Positions 1-8,697 of a stretch of DNA of 64,000 nucleotides are shown here, one piece after another (position 1 is the stretch's first letter; each line of letters starts with the position of its first letter). The notes below the pieces were generated by a model. The model was not told the origin of the DNA and did not search any database. It saw only the letters and a program-made list of their open reading frames with translations. This DNA is from Streptomyces aurantiogriseus. Its GTDB lineage: Bacteria; Actinomycetota; Actinomycetes; Streptomycetales; Streptomycetaceae. The DNA lies in the NCBI RefSeq assembly GCF_014649375.1, contig NZ_BMSX01000008.1, positions 248,001 to 312,000 on the forward strand, read 5' to 3'. A program made the position numbers and the translations under genes.

Positions 1-97
1 GGCCGCCCAGGACGACGAACTCCAGCGGCTCCGCCGCCAGCTGACCACAATCAGCCCCACCGCCCCTGCAGGCGTCGTCACTCTGCCCCGCCCATGA
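1..97 (+). CDS. C-terminal end of an unidentified protein (partial)
   Basis: An open frame enters from the left edge (codons in phase with base 2) and ends at TGA 95-97. The 31 visible residues begin AAQDDELQRLRRQL, a charged heptad-like helix, followed by a Pro/Thr tail ending TLPRP. This is too short to assign a family; a regulator or transposase-like C-terminus would both fit. The 66 bases between this stop and the next GTG carry no clear terminator. Confidence 0.4.
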   Translation, partial: AAQDDELQRLRRQLTTISPTAPAGVVTLPRP

Positions 98-163
98 ACT
101 CCTCCGGCGCGTGCTCAAGAGGGTAGAGAGGTGGTTGTCGTTGAGTGAGAGGACGAGAACCAC

Positions 164-829
164 GTGGACGTGTATGAAGCCGTGGACAGTCGGCGGGCCG
201 TGCGGGCGTTCAGCGATGAGCCGGTACCCAAAGAGGTTCTCGAACGAGTGCTGACCGCTGCCACGCGGGCTCCGTCGAGTGGAAATCTCCAGCCGTGGCA
301 TGTCTATGTCGTGGCCGGCGATCCCTTGGCCGAACTGAAGAAGCGTGCGACGGCCAGGGCGCTTGCGGGAGATCCGGGCGATGAGCGGGAGTATCCGATG
401 TATCCGGCCGAGCTGCCTTCGCCGTATCTGGACCGCTTTTCCGCTGCGGCCGCCCAGCGGTACGAAGCGCTGGGAATCGAGCGCGACGACCCCGACAGGC
501 CCATGAAGATCGCCGCCTTGAACTCGGGGGCGTTCGGAGCGCCGGTCGTGCTGTTCTGCTACCTCGACCGGACGATGGGGCCCGGGCAGTGGGGAGATGC
601 GGGGATGTACTTGCAGACGGTCATGCTGTTGCTGAGGGCGGAAGGGGTGCACAGCTGTCCCCAGGTGATGTGGACGATGTATCGCAAGACCGTCAGCCAG
701 ATAGTCGGAGCCGATGACGGGCTCGTACTCTTCTGCGGTGTCTCGGTGGGCTTCGAGAAGGAAGGCGTACCCCGGCTGCGTACCGGGCGAGCGGATATGA
801 CGGAAACAGTGAGCTTCATCGGAGTGTGA
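164..829 (+). CDS. Nitroreductase family protein
   Basis: A 221-residue FMN-dependent oxidoreductase of the nitroreductase fold, expected to be a cytoplasmic NAD(P)H-dependent reductase acting on nitro or quinone-type compounds; the natural substrate cannot be read from sequence. The family N-terminus is clear: SRRAVRAFSDEPVP at residues 8-21, then the FMN-binding APSSGNLQPWHVYVV stretch near residues 37-50, and the late segment GVHSCPQVMW preceding a conserved R/K-containing helix. Length is normal for the family. The start is GTG 164 with a GAGAGGA ribosome site upstream. It stands alone; the next plus-strand gene begins about 180 bases downstream. Confidence 0.9.
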   Translation: MDVYEAVDSRRAVRAFSDEPVPKEVLERVLTAATRAPSSGNLQPWHVYVVAGDPLAELKKRATARALAGDPGDEREYPMYPAELPSPYLDRFSAAAAQRYEALGIERDDPDRPMKIAALNSGAFGAPVVLFCYLDRTMGPGQWGDAGMYLQTVMLLLRAEGVHSCPQVMWTMYRKTVSQIVGADDGLVLFCGVSVGFEKEGVPRLRTGRADMTETVSFIGV

Positions 830-890
830 CCGTCAGGCAGTCAAGATCGGCAGGACAGCCTATGAGCCCCCCGGGCCCCTAACGGGCTGA

Positions 891-1740
891 CCCGCGATTG
901 ATCTCGGGGCGTGTTGGCCCGCGGGTTCGGCTGGGCGCGACCGTCTCTATGGCCCCGCACTCACCGACCAAGATCAGTCGCAGGTCGGCCCTTTAGGGTC
1001 GGTGGCATGACGACATCCCTTGCCAGCAGTGCCTTCGACTCGCTCCGCCTCGACGCCGTGCCCGATCAGGACGCGTTGCGCCGGGTCTACGAACTGCCCA
1101 AGGACACGGCCATACGCAAGCAGATGACCGAACTCACCGAGCAGACCCGGCGGTTGATCGGCTGCTCATCGCTGGTCCTGGTCGCCAGCGCGGACGCCGA
1201 GGGCAACTGCGACGTTTCCCCGCGCGGCGGCCCCGCCGGGTTCGTTGCCGTCCTGGACGCACGGACGGTGGCGATACCTGACGCGACCGGCAACAAGCGT
1301 CTGGACACCCTGCAGAACGTCATCGCCACCGGACGGGCCGGGCTACTGTTCGTCATCCCGGGGCGCACCACGACGCTCAGGGTGAACGGCCGGGCCTGCG
1401 TCTCCACCCGCCCGGAGCTGCTGTCGCAGCTGACCGCCGTGGGCAAACCTCCGGCCAGTGCGCTGGTGCTGGGGATCGAGGAGGTCTACCCGCACTGCCC
1501 CAAGTCGCTCCTGCGCAGCGGGGCCTGGAAGCCGGAGCAGTGGCTGTCGGCGGACGCCCAGCCGACCTCGGCCGAGGTGACACTGGCCCAGCTGCGGATG
1601 CCGGAGCTGACGATCGCTGACATCGAGCAGGCGGAAGCAGACTCGCTGAAGTACCGGTACGAGTAACGGGCCGACCTGCGCTAACTGAACCACCAGCCCG
1701 TCGAATCCCCGGACCAGCACCCCCCAAGATCAATCGCGGG
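891..1740. repeat. 19-bp inverted repeat flanking the PPOX gene
   Basis: CCCGCGATTGATCTCGGGG at 891-909 is found in reverse complement, with one mismatch, at 1722-1740. The two copies bracket exactly one gene (1007-1666) over 850 bp. This geometry resembles the ends of a small mobile cassette, but no transposase is inside and I could not see a clear target-site duplication. An alternative is a pair of operator or termination elements. Confidence 0.55.
1007..1666 (+). CDS. PPOX-class FMN-dependent flavoprotein (MSMEG_1061-like)
   Basis: A 219-residue protein of the pyridoxamine 5'-phosphate oxidase-like split-barrel superfamily. The segment SLVLVASADAEGNCDVSPRGG near residues 60-80, followed by VAIPDATGNKRLDTLQNV and later the CPKSLLRSGAW motif, is typical of the MSMEG_1061 branch of probable FMN- or F420-binding reductases. 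A longer reading from GTG 911 exists, but ATG 1007 gives the usual family start; the bases before 1007 (GGTCGGTGGC) contain only a weak ribosome site. The gene is bracketed by a 19-bp inverted repeat at 891-909 and 1722-1740. The substrate is unknown. Confidence 0.85.
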   Translation: MTTSLASSAFDSLRLDAVPDQDALRRVYELPKDTAIRKQMTELTEQTRRLIGCSSLVLVASADAEGNCDVSPRGGPAGFVAVLDARTVAIPDATGNKRLDTLQNVIATGRAGLLFVIPGRTTTLRVNGRACVSTRPELLSQLTAVGKPPASALVLGIEEVYPHCPKSLLRSGAWKPEQWLSADAQPTSAEVTLAQLRMPELTIADIEQAEADSLKYRYE

Positions 1741-2044
1741 GCGGCCCGAAAAAGGAGCGGTCGTGCCCGGCAACTCGTAGAGGCTGAGTTCCAAACGCTT
1801 CACCCGCACGGATGAACCTCGCCCCGGCACACAGCCGAGACACGTGATCTCCGCGTCTTCGACGCCGAGATCACGGCGCAGACCATCCCGACGAGACACT
1901 ACGGAAGGTGGACACGCCCGATGCCCCGATAATCCAGTGATCCCGCGGTGGTCGCCACTGCCCGGTCCGTGGTAATGGGCCGGCGAGTGAGCAGAAGGAC
2001 TGCCGGCCGTCGCAGCAGACGGGCCACCTGGCTGCCCGACGAGC
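1667..2044. other. Intergenic region with a 15-bp imperfect hairpin
   Basis: About 380 bases without a supportable gene. It contains the right copy of the 19-bp inverted repeat (1722-1740) and a hairpin with arms 1843-1857 and 1861-1875 (one mismatch, TTC loop). Read on the plus strand this hairpin codes for LRVFDAEITAQTI, which faintly resembles the C-terminal end of some transposases, but the match is too short to call. Confidence 0.35.
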
Positions 2045-2077
2045 GGGGGTGCTCGGAGGAGTCCTCCGGAGCACCCC
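2045..2077 (-). terminator. Terminator-like hairpin after the SGNH/FG-GAP gene
   Basis: GGGGGTGCTCGGAGGA at 2045-2060 pairs with TCCTCCGGAGCACCCCC at 2061-2077 with one bulged base and almost no loop. It sits 20 bases past the stop of the minus-strand gene ending at 2097, the expected place for its terminator. Streptomyces terminators often lack a U-tract, as here. Confidence 0.7.
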
Positions 2078-2096
2078 CATGGCCCGTCACCGGGGC

Positions 2097-5000
2097 TCAG
2101 GCAGGGTCTCCGCCCGCGTTGAGCCACGCACGCACCGACCCGTCACCGGACACCACCAAGTAGTCCGCCCTGTCGTCACGGTTGATGTCGGCGAGCCGAA
2201 GGCTGTTCCGGGACGAGCCGACGCCGACGGCGAAGACGCCCCGGTTGGTCCAGCCGCCGCGGCCCTCACCTCCGTTGTTGATCCAGGCGCGGATCTGGCC
2301 CGCCTCACTCACCATCAGGTAGTCGGCACGGCCGTCACCGCTGACGTCGGCGAACCGGACCATGGCGCGGGTGGCACCGTCCACACCGGCGGCGAAGGTC
2401 CCCAGACCGGCCCAGGAGGGTTTCCCTCCGTTGCCGGGGGTGTTGAGCCAGGCTCGTACGGCGCCGTTGTCGTCGATGACCAGGTAGTCGGCTCGGTCGT
2501 CGCCGTCGATGTCGGCGAACCGGACCTGAGGGCCGGGAGCGCCGACGCCGGGAGCGATTTCACCCCAGCTCTTCCAGGAGGGCTTTCCTCCGTTGCCGGG
2601 GGTGTTGAGCCAGGCTCGTACGGCGCCGTTGTCGTCGATGACCAGGTAGTCGGCTCGGTCGTCGCCGTCGATGTCGGCGAACCGGACCTGTGAGCCGGGA
2701 GCGCCGACGCCGGGAGCGATCTCCTGGGGACCGGTCCAGTGGGGGGTCCCCGCGGGGGAGATCCCGCCATCGGTGAGCCGTGCCTGCACCGAACCGTTGT
2801 TGTTCACGATCACGTAGTCCGGGAATCCGTCTCCGTTGATCTCCGCGAACTGAAGCGCATCCGGGTCGCCGACCAGCTCGCCGGAGTAGACCCGGCCGAG
2901 GCTGGACCAGGACGGCTTTCCGCCGTCACCCGGTGTGTTCAGCCACGCGTCGACGGCGCCGTCGACCTTGAACGCCAGGTAGTCTGATCTGCCGTCGCCG
3001 TCGAGGTTGACGAACCTGATCTGGCCCGGGGTGACTCCCGGCACCTTGGCGATCTCTCCCCAGCTCTTCCAGGAGGGCTTTCCGCCGTCGCCGGGTGTGT
3101 TCAGCCACGCTCGCACCGCGCCGCCCCCATCAATCGCGAGGAAGTCCGCGCGACCGTCACCGCTGAGGTCGGTGAACCTGATCTGGCCCGGGGTGACTCC
3201 CGGCACCTTGGCGATCTCTCCCCAGCTGCTCCAGGAGGGCTTTCCGCCGTCGCCGGGTGTGTTCAGCCACGCCCGCACCGCGCCGCTGTCCTCGACGACC
3301 AGGTAGTCGGCGCGCCGGTCTCCGTTGATGTCGGTGAGGTTTATCTGGTGCGATGATGCTCCGACGCCAGGAGCTATCTCTCCCCAGCTCTTCCAGGAGG
3401 GCTTTCCGCCGTCGCCAGGAGTGTTCAGCCACGCCCGGACCGGGCCGGCCGGGTCCAGGTCCAGATAGTCGGCTCGGCCGTCTCCGTTGATGTCGGTGAA
3501 GTACACCTGCGCTCCAGGCGCACCCACGCCGGGGGCGATCCGGCCGAGGCGGGACCACGACGGCTTGCCGCCGTCACCCGGCTCGTTCCCCCAGGCTTCG
3601 ACCGCACCGTCGTCGGCGATCCTCAGGCGGTCATCCCGTCCGTCGCCATTGATGTCGGCGAAGTCGACCCACCCGCTGGAGACCGGAAGCCCGGCACCCG
3701 GAATGACCTCCCCTGCGTTGTCCCAGCCGCCAGGTTCCGTCTCGGGGGCCGGGCAGGTGCCCGTACCACCGGAGTCGGGAGCGACGGGGTCCTTGAGCCA
3801 GCCCCTCCCGGCAGCGTCATAAATGCTGTCCCGGAAGACGGTGCTCATCTTGCGGTAACCCTCGTCGTTGGGGTGCAGCTGATCGGCCAGATCGGCTGTG
3901 GTCACCGAGCTCATGTCCGCCAGCAGAACGTGCTTGCCCGCAGCCTGGCGGCTCTTGACCAGACCGGGGATGCTGCGGTTGTACTCCACGATGCGTGGCT
4001 GAACCGCCGGCTTGGTGGACGGAACGACGGTCGCCACCACGACGACCGCCTCCGGAGCGTCGACGAGGACCTGATCGATCAGGTTGCCGAGCCGAGTCGG
4101 TGCGCTGCCCACGCTGTAGTTCTGGTTCATGTCATTCGTCCCGGCATGCAACAGGATCACGTTGGGCCGGTGCATGGGAACCGAGCAGTCCGCCACCTGG
4201 GCGATCTGGTCGATGCGCCAACCGGAATGCCCCTCGTGGTTGCGGTCCGGCAGCTGACCCGCCGTCATGGTTCCGACGAAGTCCAGTCGGTTGCCCGCCG
4301 CGTCGAACTCGGCCCAGAGATCGGCTCGGTAACTGGACCCCGTCGAGCTGCCACGCCCCTCGGTGATCGAGTCGCCCAGGGGCATGACCCGCATGTTGCG
4401 GATGAAGCCGAGCCTCCTGGCCGCGGCGACGATCAGGTCGTGGAAGAGGATGCCGGTCTGCGTCAGTTCGGCCGACAGCCAGGTCGCCGCGCTCACCACG
4501 GAGTCGCCCACCCACCAGCGGATCGAATTCGCGGCGGAGACGATGGCCTTGCCCATCCTGGAGAAGACCGCGGGGGCCTTGTCCTTCGCCCACGACACCA
4601 GGTAGCGATTGGTCATGTAGCCGCCTGCTGCGGCGACGATCCCAGCGGCCAGCGCCTCGTTCCAGACCGGGTTGAAGTGGCTCAGGTCGTCGCCTTTGAA
4701 GATCGCCAGCATGACCGTGCCGACGAAGGCCCCCGCAAAGCCGGCGAGCGAACCGCAGAGGTCGATGACGAGCGGAGTGGCTGAGGCACCGCCGAAGCCG
4801 ACGATGCAGACGGCGTCGACGAACGCGTACAAGGCGAAACCGATCACGCCGGCAACCCAGGGTCCCCACAACGGTGGCTCGGACTGCTCCCAGGTCTGGG
4901 CCCCGGGCAGGACGATCGCCAAGCCGGTGGAGGTCTGCACGAGAGTCCCGTCGAAATCGAACCACTCGAACCCCGGGTCCGGCAGATCCATCTTGTGGCT

Positions 5001-5531
5001 CTCGAACATGTCTCTGATCGCATCGCTCAGCAGCTCGTCGTCCTGGTTGAGCCCGTCGATCACGTCCTGGGTGACCGCCTGATCGAGTCCCTCGACGTCA
5101 TAGTTGATCACTATGTCGCCGTCGGCGACGTCCATCGCCGCCACTCTGCCCGGCTCGTCCACACAGTCGATGCTGATGCCGGAGCCACCCCCGGCGGCAG
5201 TCTGCTCCAGCGCGCCCGTGCTGGCCGGCCCCGGGCGCGCCGTCCCCGCCGGTCCGCAGAGCACCACTGGCGGGGACGTCTCCGTCACCGGCACCGCGGC
5301 GGCCGACGCGTTGACATCGATGATCTTCAAGCCGTCTGTTCCGAAGCCGCCTGCTTCGGCAGCGGCGTCATACGCGGCGAACCCGGTTGTCGGCTGCCGG
5401 GCGGCTGCCTGGTCGAGTGCCACTGCGGACTCGCTCGACACGTGCAGAGTGAGAGAACAGGCGATACCGACTGTGATGATGCGGATGATTGAACCCAGGC
5501 TTCGCGGGCCGGGCGTTTTTCTTCGACTCAA
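2097..5531 (-). CDS. Secreted SGNH/GDSL hydrolase with C-terminal FG-GAP (VCBS) repeats
   Basis: A 1144-residue exported protein. Residues 1-39 form a signal peptide (hydrophobic IIRIITVGIACSLTL, cut near AVALD). Residues about 220-300 carry hydrophobic Ala/Gly-rich stretches that could be one or two membrane helices. The SGNH esterase domain spans about 380-575, with nucleophile block GDSITEG (Ser388), the glycine/asparagine blocks ending in AGTNDMN, and the final DQLHPND with Asp550 and His553. From about residue 600 to the end are ten or so FG-GAP-type repeats (FADINGDGRDDYL-like calcium-binding cores), several almost identical. Known relatives are extracellular lipases or carbohydrate esterases with beta-propeller substrate-binding tails. 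Single gene with its own terminator at 2045-2077. Confidence 0.88.
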   Translation of the reverse strand: MSRRKTPGPRSLGSIIRIITVGIACSLTLHVSSESAVALDQAAARQPTTGFAAYDAAAEAGGFGTDGLKIIDVNASAAAVPVTETSPPVVLCGPAGTARPGPASTGALEQTAAGGGSGISIDCVDEPGRVAAMDVADGDIVINYDVEGLDQAVTQDVIDGLNQDDELLSDAIRDMFESHKMDLPDPGFEWFDFDGTLVQTSTGLAIVLPGAQTWEQSEPPLWGPWVAGVIGFALYAFVDAVCIVGFGGASATPLVIDLCGSLAGFAGAFVGTVMLAIFKGDDLSHFNPVWNEALAAGIVAAAGGYMTNRYLVSWAKDKAPAVFSRMGKAIVSAANSIRWWVGDSVVSAATWLSAELTQTGILFHDLIVAAARRLGFIRNMRVMPLGDSITEGRGSSTGSSYRADLWAEFDAAGNRLDFVGTMTAGQLPDRNHEGHSGWRIDQIAQVADCSVPMHRPNVILLHAGTNDMNQNYSVGSAPTRLGNLIDQVLVDAPEAVVVVATVVPSTKPAVQPRIVEYNRSIPGLVKSRQAAGKHVLLADMSSVTTADLADQLHPNDEGYRKMSTVFRDSIYDAAGRGWLKDPVAPDSGGTGTCPAPETEPGGWDNAGEVIPGAGLPVSSGWVDFADINGDGRDDRLRIADDGAVEAWGNEPGDGGKPSWSRLGRIAPGVGAPGAQVYFTDINGDGRADYLDLDPAGPVRAWLNTPGDGGKPSWKSWGEIAPGVGASSHQINLTDINGDRRADYLVVEDSGAVRAWLNTPGDGGKPSWSSWGEIAKVPGVTPGQIRFTDLSGDGRADFLAIDGGGAVRAWLNTPGDGGKPSWKSWGEIAKVPGVTPGQIRFVNLDGDGRSDYLAFKVDGAVDAWLNTPGDGGKPSWSSLGRVYSGELVGDPDALQFAEINGDGFPDYVIVNNNGSVQARLTDGGISPAGTPHWTGPQEIAPGVGAPGSQVRFADIDGDDRADYLVIDDNGAVRAWLNTPGNGGKPSWKSWGEIAPGVGAPGPQVRFADIDGDDRADYLVIDDNGAVRAWLNTPGNGGKPSWAGLGTFAAGVDGATRAMVRFADVSGDGRADYLMVSEAGQIRAWINNGGEGRGGWTNRGVFAVGVGSSRNSLRLADINRDDRADYLVVSGDGSVRAWLNAGGDPA
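2110..3720 (-). repeat. 162-bp tandem repeats encoding FG-GAP units
   Basis: The 3' half of the SGNH gene is built from tandem units with a 162-bp (54-codon) period. The junction GGCTTTCCGCCGTCGCC recurs at about 3076, 3238 and 3400, each 162 bp apart, and the units near 2431 and 2593 are nearly identical over more than 100 bp. Such similarity at the DNA level means recent duplication or gene conversion; copy number is likely to vary among strains. Confidence 0.85.
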
Positions 5532-5638
5532 CGAACTTTTCCACTTCTAGAAGCGGCAGCGTCCCAACAGGCTCGGATGCCCGGCCGGATGAGCTGCTGC
5601 CGCAGACACAAGCAGCTACGTAAGGTCTGGTTCACGCG

Positions 5639-5880
5639 TCAGCCGCGGCCTCGTCGTTCGGCGGCGTCCTTCAGGGCGCCGAGCCATGCCAGGAGGGAAC
5701 CTTCCAAGGCCGTGCGCATCCCCTCCGGGTCGGCTTCCACGGGCGCGCCCGCCCAGGACCCGAGGGGAGTGACGAGGGCGCCGCCCTTCGTGGTCGGCTC
5801 GAAGGTCCGGACGTGGAGGCCGTCGATGCCGTGGGCCGGGCCGCCCCGGACGGTGCGGCGCCGCGGCTGCAGGGCCCAGG
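5639..5880 (-). pseudogene. C-terminal remnant of an SRPBCC (AHSA1-like) protein
   Basis: On the minus strand the frame ending at TGA 5639-5641 reads GIDGLHVRTFEPTTKGG, then SWAGAPVEADPEGMRTALEG and SLLAWLGALKDAAERR, a recognisable C-terminal third of an SRPBCC/polyketide-cyclase-like protein. No start codon or N-terminal half precedes it: upstream lies the tail of the broken carotenoid oxygenase. It is therefore a truncated remnant. A fused ORF of 241 codons runs through both remnants but mixes frames and is not a real protein. Confidence 0.65.
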
Positions 5881-5892
5881 AGGCGTTCCGGG

Positions 5893-6455
5893 TCAGTCCC
5901 GGTCGGCGATCGAGGACCCGTGGATTCCGGCGGTGACCCTCCGCGGGAGGTGCACGGTGGCGACGGGCGCGGCCTCGCGGAATCACACCGATGCGGGCGG
6001 GCTGCTCGTCCTTCCACGGGTAGGGGATGCCGGAGGTTTCGCCTCGAAGGTCACCGTCCCCTCCACGAACACCACGTACCGCTCGGTGACGGCGAAGTCG
6101 TGCTTGCAGCCGGCCGGCATGCTCGATGACGTGGGTGCCCGCTGTGCCCGCTGTGCCCGCTGCGCCGGCGGTCAGGTCGGGTCCCCTGTCCGTCATGCAG
6201 GGCGCTTTGTTCAGGGCCGGCGTGCGGACCCAGCGATCGCGGTACCACTCGGCGCGCCCGTCGCGCAGCCGGATGCCGTGCACCATGCCGCTGCCCTCGA
6301 ACCAGTGGGTGGGAGTGACGCCGGGCTTGGGCTTGTGGCCGTTGTGCACCAGCCGCCCGGACAACTCGTGGGGAAGGGTTCCTTCGACGCGGAGGTCGTG
6401 TGCGGTGACCTCGTCGACGTGGGGCGTGTAGTGGCCCGGCAGGGTAGGACTTCAC
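5893..6455 (-). pseudogene. Decayed carotenoid cleavage oxygenase (RPE65/lignostilbene dioxygenase family)
   Basis: The GTG at 6455 retains an AAGGAG ribosome site, but one extra C within the first five codons shifts the frame. Past it the sequence reads GHYTPHVDEVTAHDLRVEG, then LSGRLVHNGH, THWFEGSGMVHGIRLRDGRA and EWYRDRWVRTPALN, the standard N-terminus of a bacterial carotenoid oxygenase. After a 9-bp triplicated GCCCGCTGT tract near 6140-6165 the frame shifts again (HDFAVTERYVVFVEG, then GIPYPWKDEQPARIGVIPR), and it jumps to the family C-terminus PVATVHLPRRVTAGIHGS ending at 5893. About 250 central codons, with most iron-ligand histidines, are deleted. Intact members are about 450-480 residues. 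Confidence 0.8.
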
Positions 6456-6530
6456 GATGACTCCTTGTCACTGGGGTACTCGTACTCGGTTCGCCCGGGG
6501 GACGGACCGGCTCGGTTCGCTGCGGGGAAC

Positions 6531-7934
6531 TCATCGGGACGGGGTGGCCTCGGGGGCGCCGGTCCGCGAGTCGCGCAGCTTGTCGACTCCTGCTCCGAGG
6601 GCGGCCAGGAGGCAGATGACGGCCGCGCCGACCAGGGCGCGGCGATAGCCGTGCGCCAGGGCCGCCGGACCGGTGACCGCGGTGCCCACTCCGGATACCG
6701 CGAGCGGGGTCAGGACAGCGAGGCCGATCGCGCCGCCGACCTGCCGTGTGGTGTTGATCAGTCCGCCGGCCACACCCGCGTGACGCGCCTCCACACCGTT
6801 CACGCCGAGAGCGGTCAGCGGTACGAAGGCCAGGCCCAGACCCACACCGATCAGCACGGTCGGACCCAGCAGGTCGGCCGCGAACGTGCCGTCGACGGGC
6901 AGCCGCGCCAGCCAGAACAGCCCTGCGGCGAGGGCGAGGAAACCGGGAAGCAGCGTTGCGCGCAGACGCCCGGCCAGGGCGGAAGCCGCCATGAGCGCCG
7001 CGGAGAGCGGTAGTTGTGTGAGACCGGTGGTCAGCGGTGAGTAGTCGAGGACCTTCTGCTGGTAGAGAGGAAGGAAGAAGAAGGTGCCGACCCACACCAT
7101 GCCGAGCAGCAGCATGAGGAGGTTGCCCACCACAACGGCACGGTTCTTCAGCAGCACCGGAGGGATCAACGGGTGACTCGCCCGGCGTTCGAGAGGCGCG
7201 AGACACAGCAGCAGGGCGAGGCCGGCCGATGGGATCACGGTGCTCTGCAGGGTGGATCCGTCGCGTGAGCCGAGGCCGTACACCAGGAGGACGAGGCCGA
7301 CGGTCGCGGCGAGAGTGCCTGGCAGATCGAGCCGCCCTTCGGCCCTGCGGACACCGCGGGGGATCAGGCCGGGAACGGCGAGCAGGACGGGGGTGGCGAC
7401 GACCGCGCTCACCGCGAAGATCGACCACCACCCGAGGGCGCTGGTCAGCAGCCCACCGAAGAGCACGCCGGCCGCTCCGCCCGCCGCGGAGGCGGCTCCC
7501 CAGATACCCAGGGCCCTCCCGCGGCCCGCGCCCGCGGGCCACAGCGACAGCAGGACGGCCAGGGCCGCCGGGGAGAGCACGGCGGCCCCGACGCCTTGCA
7601 CCGCGCGTGCCGCGATGAGCGGGCCCGCTCCGTACGTCAGGCTTGCCGCGCAGGATCCGGCGACGAACAGCAGGAGACCGATGGTGAACATCCTGCGGTG
7701 TCCTAAGAGATCGGCCAGCCTGCCGCCCACGAGCAGCAGGGCGCCGAAGGCGATGAGATAGGCGTTCACGATCCAGGCGAGCCCGGTCGGCGAGAGCTTC
7801 AGATCGCTGCCGATGGCGGGCAGCGCCACGTTCACGACGGACGTGTTCAGCACGACGAGGAACTGCGCCGCTGCCAGCAGGAGGAGAGTGGCTCCACGAC
7901 GACGGGTGTGCGGCGAGTGGGTGCGGGCTCGCAT
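6531..7934 (-). CDS. MFS transporter, DHA2 (EmrB/QacA) drug-exporter family
   Basis: A proton-coupled multidrug exporter of about 467 residues with 14 predicted membrane helices. The first helix carries LLLAAAQFLVVLNTSVVNVALPAIG (the motif D1-like NTSVVNVALPAI), loop 2-3 reads GGRLADLLGHRRMF (motif A), and helix 5 has the GAASAAGGAAGVLFGGLL motif C of exporters. I chose ATG 7934 because GGAAGG lies just upstream and because the protein then begins close to helix 1, as in relatives; a start at 8021 would add 29 non-conserved residues. The substrate is unknown. No regulator is directly adjacent; the flanks are decayed genes. Confidence 0.88.
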   Translation of the reverse strand: MRARTHSPHTRRRGATLLLLAAAQFLVVLNTSVVNVALPAIGSDLKLSPTGLAWIVNAYLIAFGALLLVGGRLADLLGHRRMFTIGLLLFVAGSCAASLTYGAGPLIAARAVQGVGAAVLSPAALAVLLSLWPAGAGRGRALGIWGAASAAGGAAGVLFGGLLTSALGWWSIFAVSAVVATPVLLAVPGLIPRGVRRAEGRLDLPGTLAATVGLVLLVYGLGSRDGSTLQSTVIPSAGLALLLCLAPLERRASHPLIPPVLLKNRAVVVGNLLMLLLGMVWVGTFFFLPLYQQKVLDYSPLTTGLTQLPLSAALMAASALAGRLRATLLPGFLALAAGLFWLARLPVDGTFAADLLGPTVLIGVGLGLAFVPLTALGVNGVEARHAGVAGGLINTTRQVGGAIGLAVLTPLAVSGVGTAVTGPAALAHGYRRALVGAAVICLLAALGAGVDKLRDSRTGAPEATPSR

Positions 7935-8401
7935 GAAGGCCTTCCGGACCGCTGATCGAACAGGGGCTTGCCCCGTGGGGCGTGTGCACGCCGGCGCTTC
8001 CGGCGGCGGTGCGGTCACCATGCTCTTCCGATCGGCCGGCGGAGCCCAGACCGGTTCAGGTGCTCACTACTGCCCACTGATGCTCATGGTCGTTGCGGAG
8101 GCGGACAGGCGCCGTCCGTGACGTTCACGAGCGAGTCGGACCGGGGTTCCGGCCGGACGGCCCGCTCGGCTCCCGCTGTGAGCGGGGGTGAGCGGGGGTG
8201 AGCAGTGCATCGGACTGTCGGGTGGGCGGGCGCCGTGCGGATGATCGTTTTCATCAGTCCGGAGCCGAATGCACCCGGGACCTACGGAAGGAAGTTCGTA
8301 CGGGGCCATCGCCTCGTTCGACGCCGGTCCGCGACAGCAGCCGCCTCCGTGGCGGCCGTCGCCCTCGGCGCGGACGTACGGTGGCCGCCGACCCAGACGG
8401 C

Positions 8402-8671
8402 ATGGTCAGACTGTGGAATATGTCCGACCCGTCCCGGCCCACCGCTTTCGGACAGCCGCTCACCGGCCATACAAGCGACGTCTCTTCGGTCGCTTCCAGC
8501 CCGACTGCGCGCACTCCGCTCAGCGCCGGGTATGACGGAACGGTACGACTGTGGGGCATCGACGTCGATCGAGCCGTCGCCCGGATCTGCGATGTCACCA
8601 GAACGACCCTCAATCGTCAGCAATGGCTGGAACCTATCCCGGGGTTGCCGTTCGACCCGCCGTGCACATAA
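8402..8671 (+). pseudogene. C-terminal remnant of a WD40-repeat protein
   Basis: The plus frame ending at TAA 8669-8671 reads DGMVRLWNMSDPSRPTAFGQ, PLTGHTSDVSSVASSP, YDGTVRLWGIDVDRAV and RICDVTRTTLNRQQWLEPIPG, ending DPPCT. This is the final two WD40 blades plus the conserved tail seen at the end of large Streptomyces nSTAND/WD40 regulators. No start codon, kinase or NACHT-type region precedes it; bases 8200-8400 have no coherent frame. Truncated remnant. Confidence 0.75.
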
Positions 8672-8697
8672 CTCGCCCCAGCCAGTCGGCGCAGTAT

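Noticed and set aside
2110..3720. Possible CRISPR array because of regular repeats
   Set aside because: The unit is 162 bp, in frame and coding for FG-GAP modules; there are no short palindromic repeats with unique spacers.
6211..7989. 592-codon minus-strand open frame
   Set aside because: It runs out of frame through the MFS gene and the oxygenase remnant, with Arg/Pro/Ala low complexity; the MFS frame is the coding one.
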